Positions 23,801 to 26,800 of a DNA stretch of 64,000 bases are shown here, piece by piece. The stretch's first letter is position 1. Every line of letters starts with the position of its first letter. The notes beneath the pieces are model-generated. The model searched no databases and was not told where the DNA came from. It saw only the letters and a program-made list of their open reading frames with translations. The position numbers were made by a program, and so were the translations under genes. This DNA is from Carposina sasakii. Taxonomy: Eukaryota; Arthropoda; Insecta; Lepidoptera; Carposinidae. The stretch lies in the NCBI GenBank assembly GCA_014607495.2, contig CP053166.1:11364455-11428454 (forward strand), given 5' to 3'.

Positions 23801-26800
23801 ATTAGCTTACTAACACATTTTTTTTATGTCTGTAGTACCCTTATGTCCAGAGAAATCGATATTTTTTAAAAAGACGTAACTAAAAAAAATTAAAATTAAA
23901 ATGGCCGCTATTCCAAAAAGAGGAGGAGTTGACCACCCTTATGGGTGTTTTTGCCAATAATATTAGGTATATTTTACGCCCCTAAATTATCGCTAGTCCA
24001 TTACCAAACACACTGTATACGTATACGTAAACTGTTAACATTATTACCCTTCTGTTATCTTTGATTGAAATAAAAAAATCCTTGAACCAATACATACCTC
24101 GGCATTCAAATCATCGGCACCGTTTATATAGTCGATGATAGTCTCGTAGTTGCCAAACTGGTTGTCCCACTCATTCGCACGGTCGTACCGAAAGTCGTCG
24201 CCGAGAGGGAAAAGGACGACATTACTTCTGTACAGCTGCGACTTCTTGCGCCATTGGTCGAGGATTAGTTTAGCTCTTAAAGGAAAGAGTAAATATTTTT
24301 TTTAGCATACAATTCTTTGCACTTGAAGCGCGGTGATAGCCCAATGGTTAAGACGTGCGCCTTTCAGTCGGGTGGCATGAGTCCGATTCCTGTCACGGGC
24401 CTGTACAACTGAATTTATTTTCGATCCCAGTCGCGGGTCTGTACCACTGAATTTATTACATGTACAGAATTTTCTAAAATTGTCACTTATCTATACCCCA
24501 AGAAGGATCGGTATCAGGCAGACAGCCGGCCGTAAAACAAAAGCCAAATCTTTGGCAATGCGAGTTTCGAAAGAAACCATATTGCGCTGAGTCCATAAAT
24601 AATGGGGATAAGGGCAGGAAGATGACGATGATGGCAATTCTTTGCACTTTCTGAAGATTAACTGCTATTGGATATTTCGATAACTTTACCAACTTAAATG
24701 TCACTTATTAACTTTGTCAAAGCCAAGGTTCCTAGCATGGTTCTAATCCCGGTAGCTGCAAATGACGAATATTTATGTTTGTTTTCAGGTCATGTAAGTA
24801 TTTATTTATTACCATTGCTTAGTTCCCACAACGCAAGACCTTAGACATAGAGATGTGCTGTGAAGTACAAAATGTTTATTAATATTTTATTTACCCGAGG
24901 TATCCACATACCTTTCTTCCACATTGGCTGGGGTGATCTTTCTTGGGGACGTGCCCCATGGACAGGTCACTCCGTTACCCGGGAGACGCTTGAAGTCAAA
25001 CTGACAGCATATCTGACAGAAACAACAATAGAATAGAAAAGTTGGACAAAAGTAAATCTTTGGAGAAAATTTTATTATGGGCGTGATCATAAGGGGATTT
25101 AGACACATGTGCCTCATGAAGTGGGACTTTTTGAACCGACATTTCGACCACATACATACTTATACTAAAATCTGTTCTTTGTTCCCCCCCCCTTTTCAGA
25201 AACAAATTCTGTATTTTGTGCCCCTCCAGCAAAAAACCTGATTCCGAACTTATAGAAAATGCTATGCTATATTATATCACTATGTTACCTTTGGATCAGG
25301 CCCGCAAGAGTGTGGCACATCGTACGAGTAAAACGGCATCATATGAGTGAACATATCGGTCTTGCCCACGCCATCTGTGGGATTAATACGAAATGTCACA
25401 ATAGGGATGTTTACGGTTTTTTAATTTGTATTATCATAACATAAAAGAAACATTTGCGAAAGAAAAACTTCGCTAGTGTGAAAACTTTCCGGGATATAAT
25501 GATTTCAAAATCACAATTATAGACTTGCCAAAAAACGCTCCATACAAACGGCTACCACAATTATGACGTCACTCTTTCGTAACTTGTATGCGCGTAAAAG
25601 AACTTTTGTTCTGCAGCTATTTTAAATATTGCGTTTATAAATATGGATTAGTTCAGGATTAGTTTTCCATGTTAGTTCTATCTACCGAACTAACTAACTC
25701 AAGTTGAGTTAGTTCCATGTTAGTTCTAACATGGAAAACTAATCCTGATGATGCCACGGGTGTTGGCGAAACATATGTCGATTAAAATTTTAATTGGTTT
25801 TCGGATTAGCAGCTATGTATTTATGGTTGCATGCTAGGTGCTTGGATCTGGCTTCTCGTTGCGACTGTAGTGTCTTGTGTTCGTGATCATGAGTAGGCAG
25901 ATCCGAGGGTCAGCGGAGGGTATAGGGCCCGGTGGCGCGCGATCCCTCAACAGAGATCTATAAGACGCTTACCCCAAAGCTGCCTCCACCTAAACTCCAG
26001 CTGTTTGTTCTGCGCCAATTCCTTCTTGATCCGGTAATGCACGCGCTGGATCAACGAGTTCTCGAAGCCAGCCAGCTTGAGGAGGTATGGCTGTGTGCTC
26101 GAGTGACCGAACGGGTCTATTGACCATGCGTTCCTGCATTAACAACATTCTACACAGTTAGGTACATACATATACACATATAACACATATGGGCGTTTTC
26201 CTAATAACGGTATTGCCAAAAATGCTGGCTCGTGAAGACGCATACATTTAGTTTAAATGAATGGATTTAACTGATTAGTTGGTGATAGCTTGAAAGGCGT
26301 GTTATCATTTTCCTTTAACGTGTGGATAGTAAGGCGTGTCATTTTTAAATCGGTTGTAACCCTCTGGAATACGTTTTAGAAAAATCGCTTTAGAACAAAA
26401 AATATTATGATTTTCTACTTGGCCTGTTGTGTGAAATTTGCACGACACTTCTATGACGGATGACACGCCAGCACCAGTAGCATGCCGTCCGTGACTCACG
26501 TATGTCGCGCTTTTTGTGGCGCCTAAATGTCAAAATTCGCGACAAAATGACGTTTCACACTTCAAGCTGATATTGAAACCCGCGTCGCGCCGCGCGCGAT
26601 ATATAACCCGTGTTTTCTAGCATGGCGTTTTTATTTACGCGGGGTCTTATCGCTAATTTTAACGTTTCATGTGACTGTATATCAATTTAATTACCGATTC
26701 AGTGTGCAACGTTACTTTCGTAATGGTAGCACCACTTCCACGAGTTATCCAAAAGACGCGTCACGCGCGGGTTTCGAATCTCTGTCATTGCCATGCTCGC

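Larger units (their letters stand above)
22428..24015 (+). mobile_element. Tc1/mariner-superfamily element with ~220-bp inverted ends
   Basis: Left end CAGTGTGTTTGGTAATGG (22428) and its inverted copy (ending 24015) are flanked by TA. The inverted repeats are unusually long, about 219 bp (22428-22646) and 223 bp (23793-24015), and highly similar. The interior holds a truncated transposase that runs straight into the right inverted repeat, so this is an internally deleted, non-autonomous derivative. Confidence 0.9.

Noticed and set aside
24344..24400. Functional tRNA gene at the head of the 24325 element.
   Set aside because: It is the 5' part of a 310-bp SINE with a 15-bp target duplication, present in four copies.
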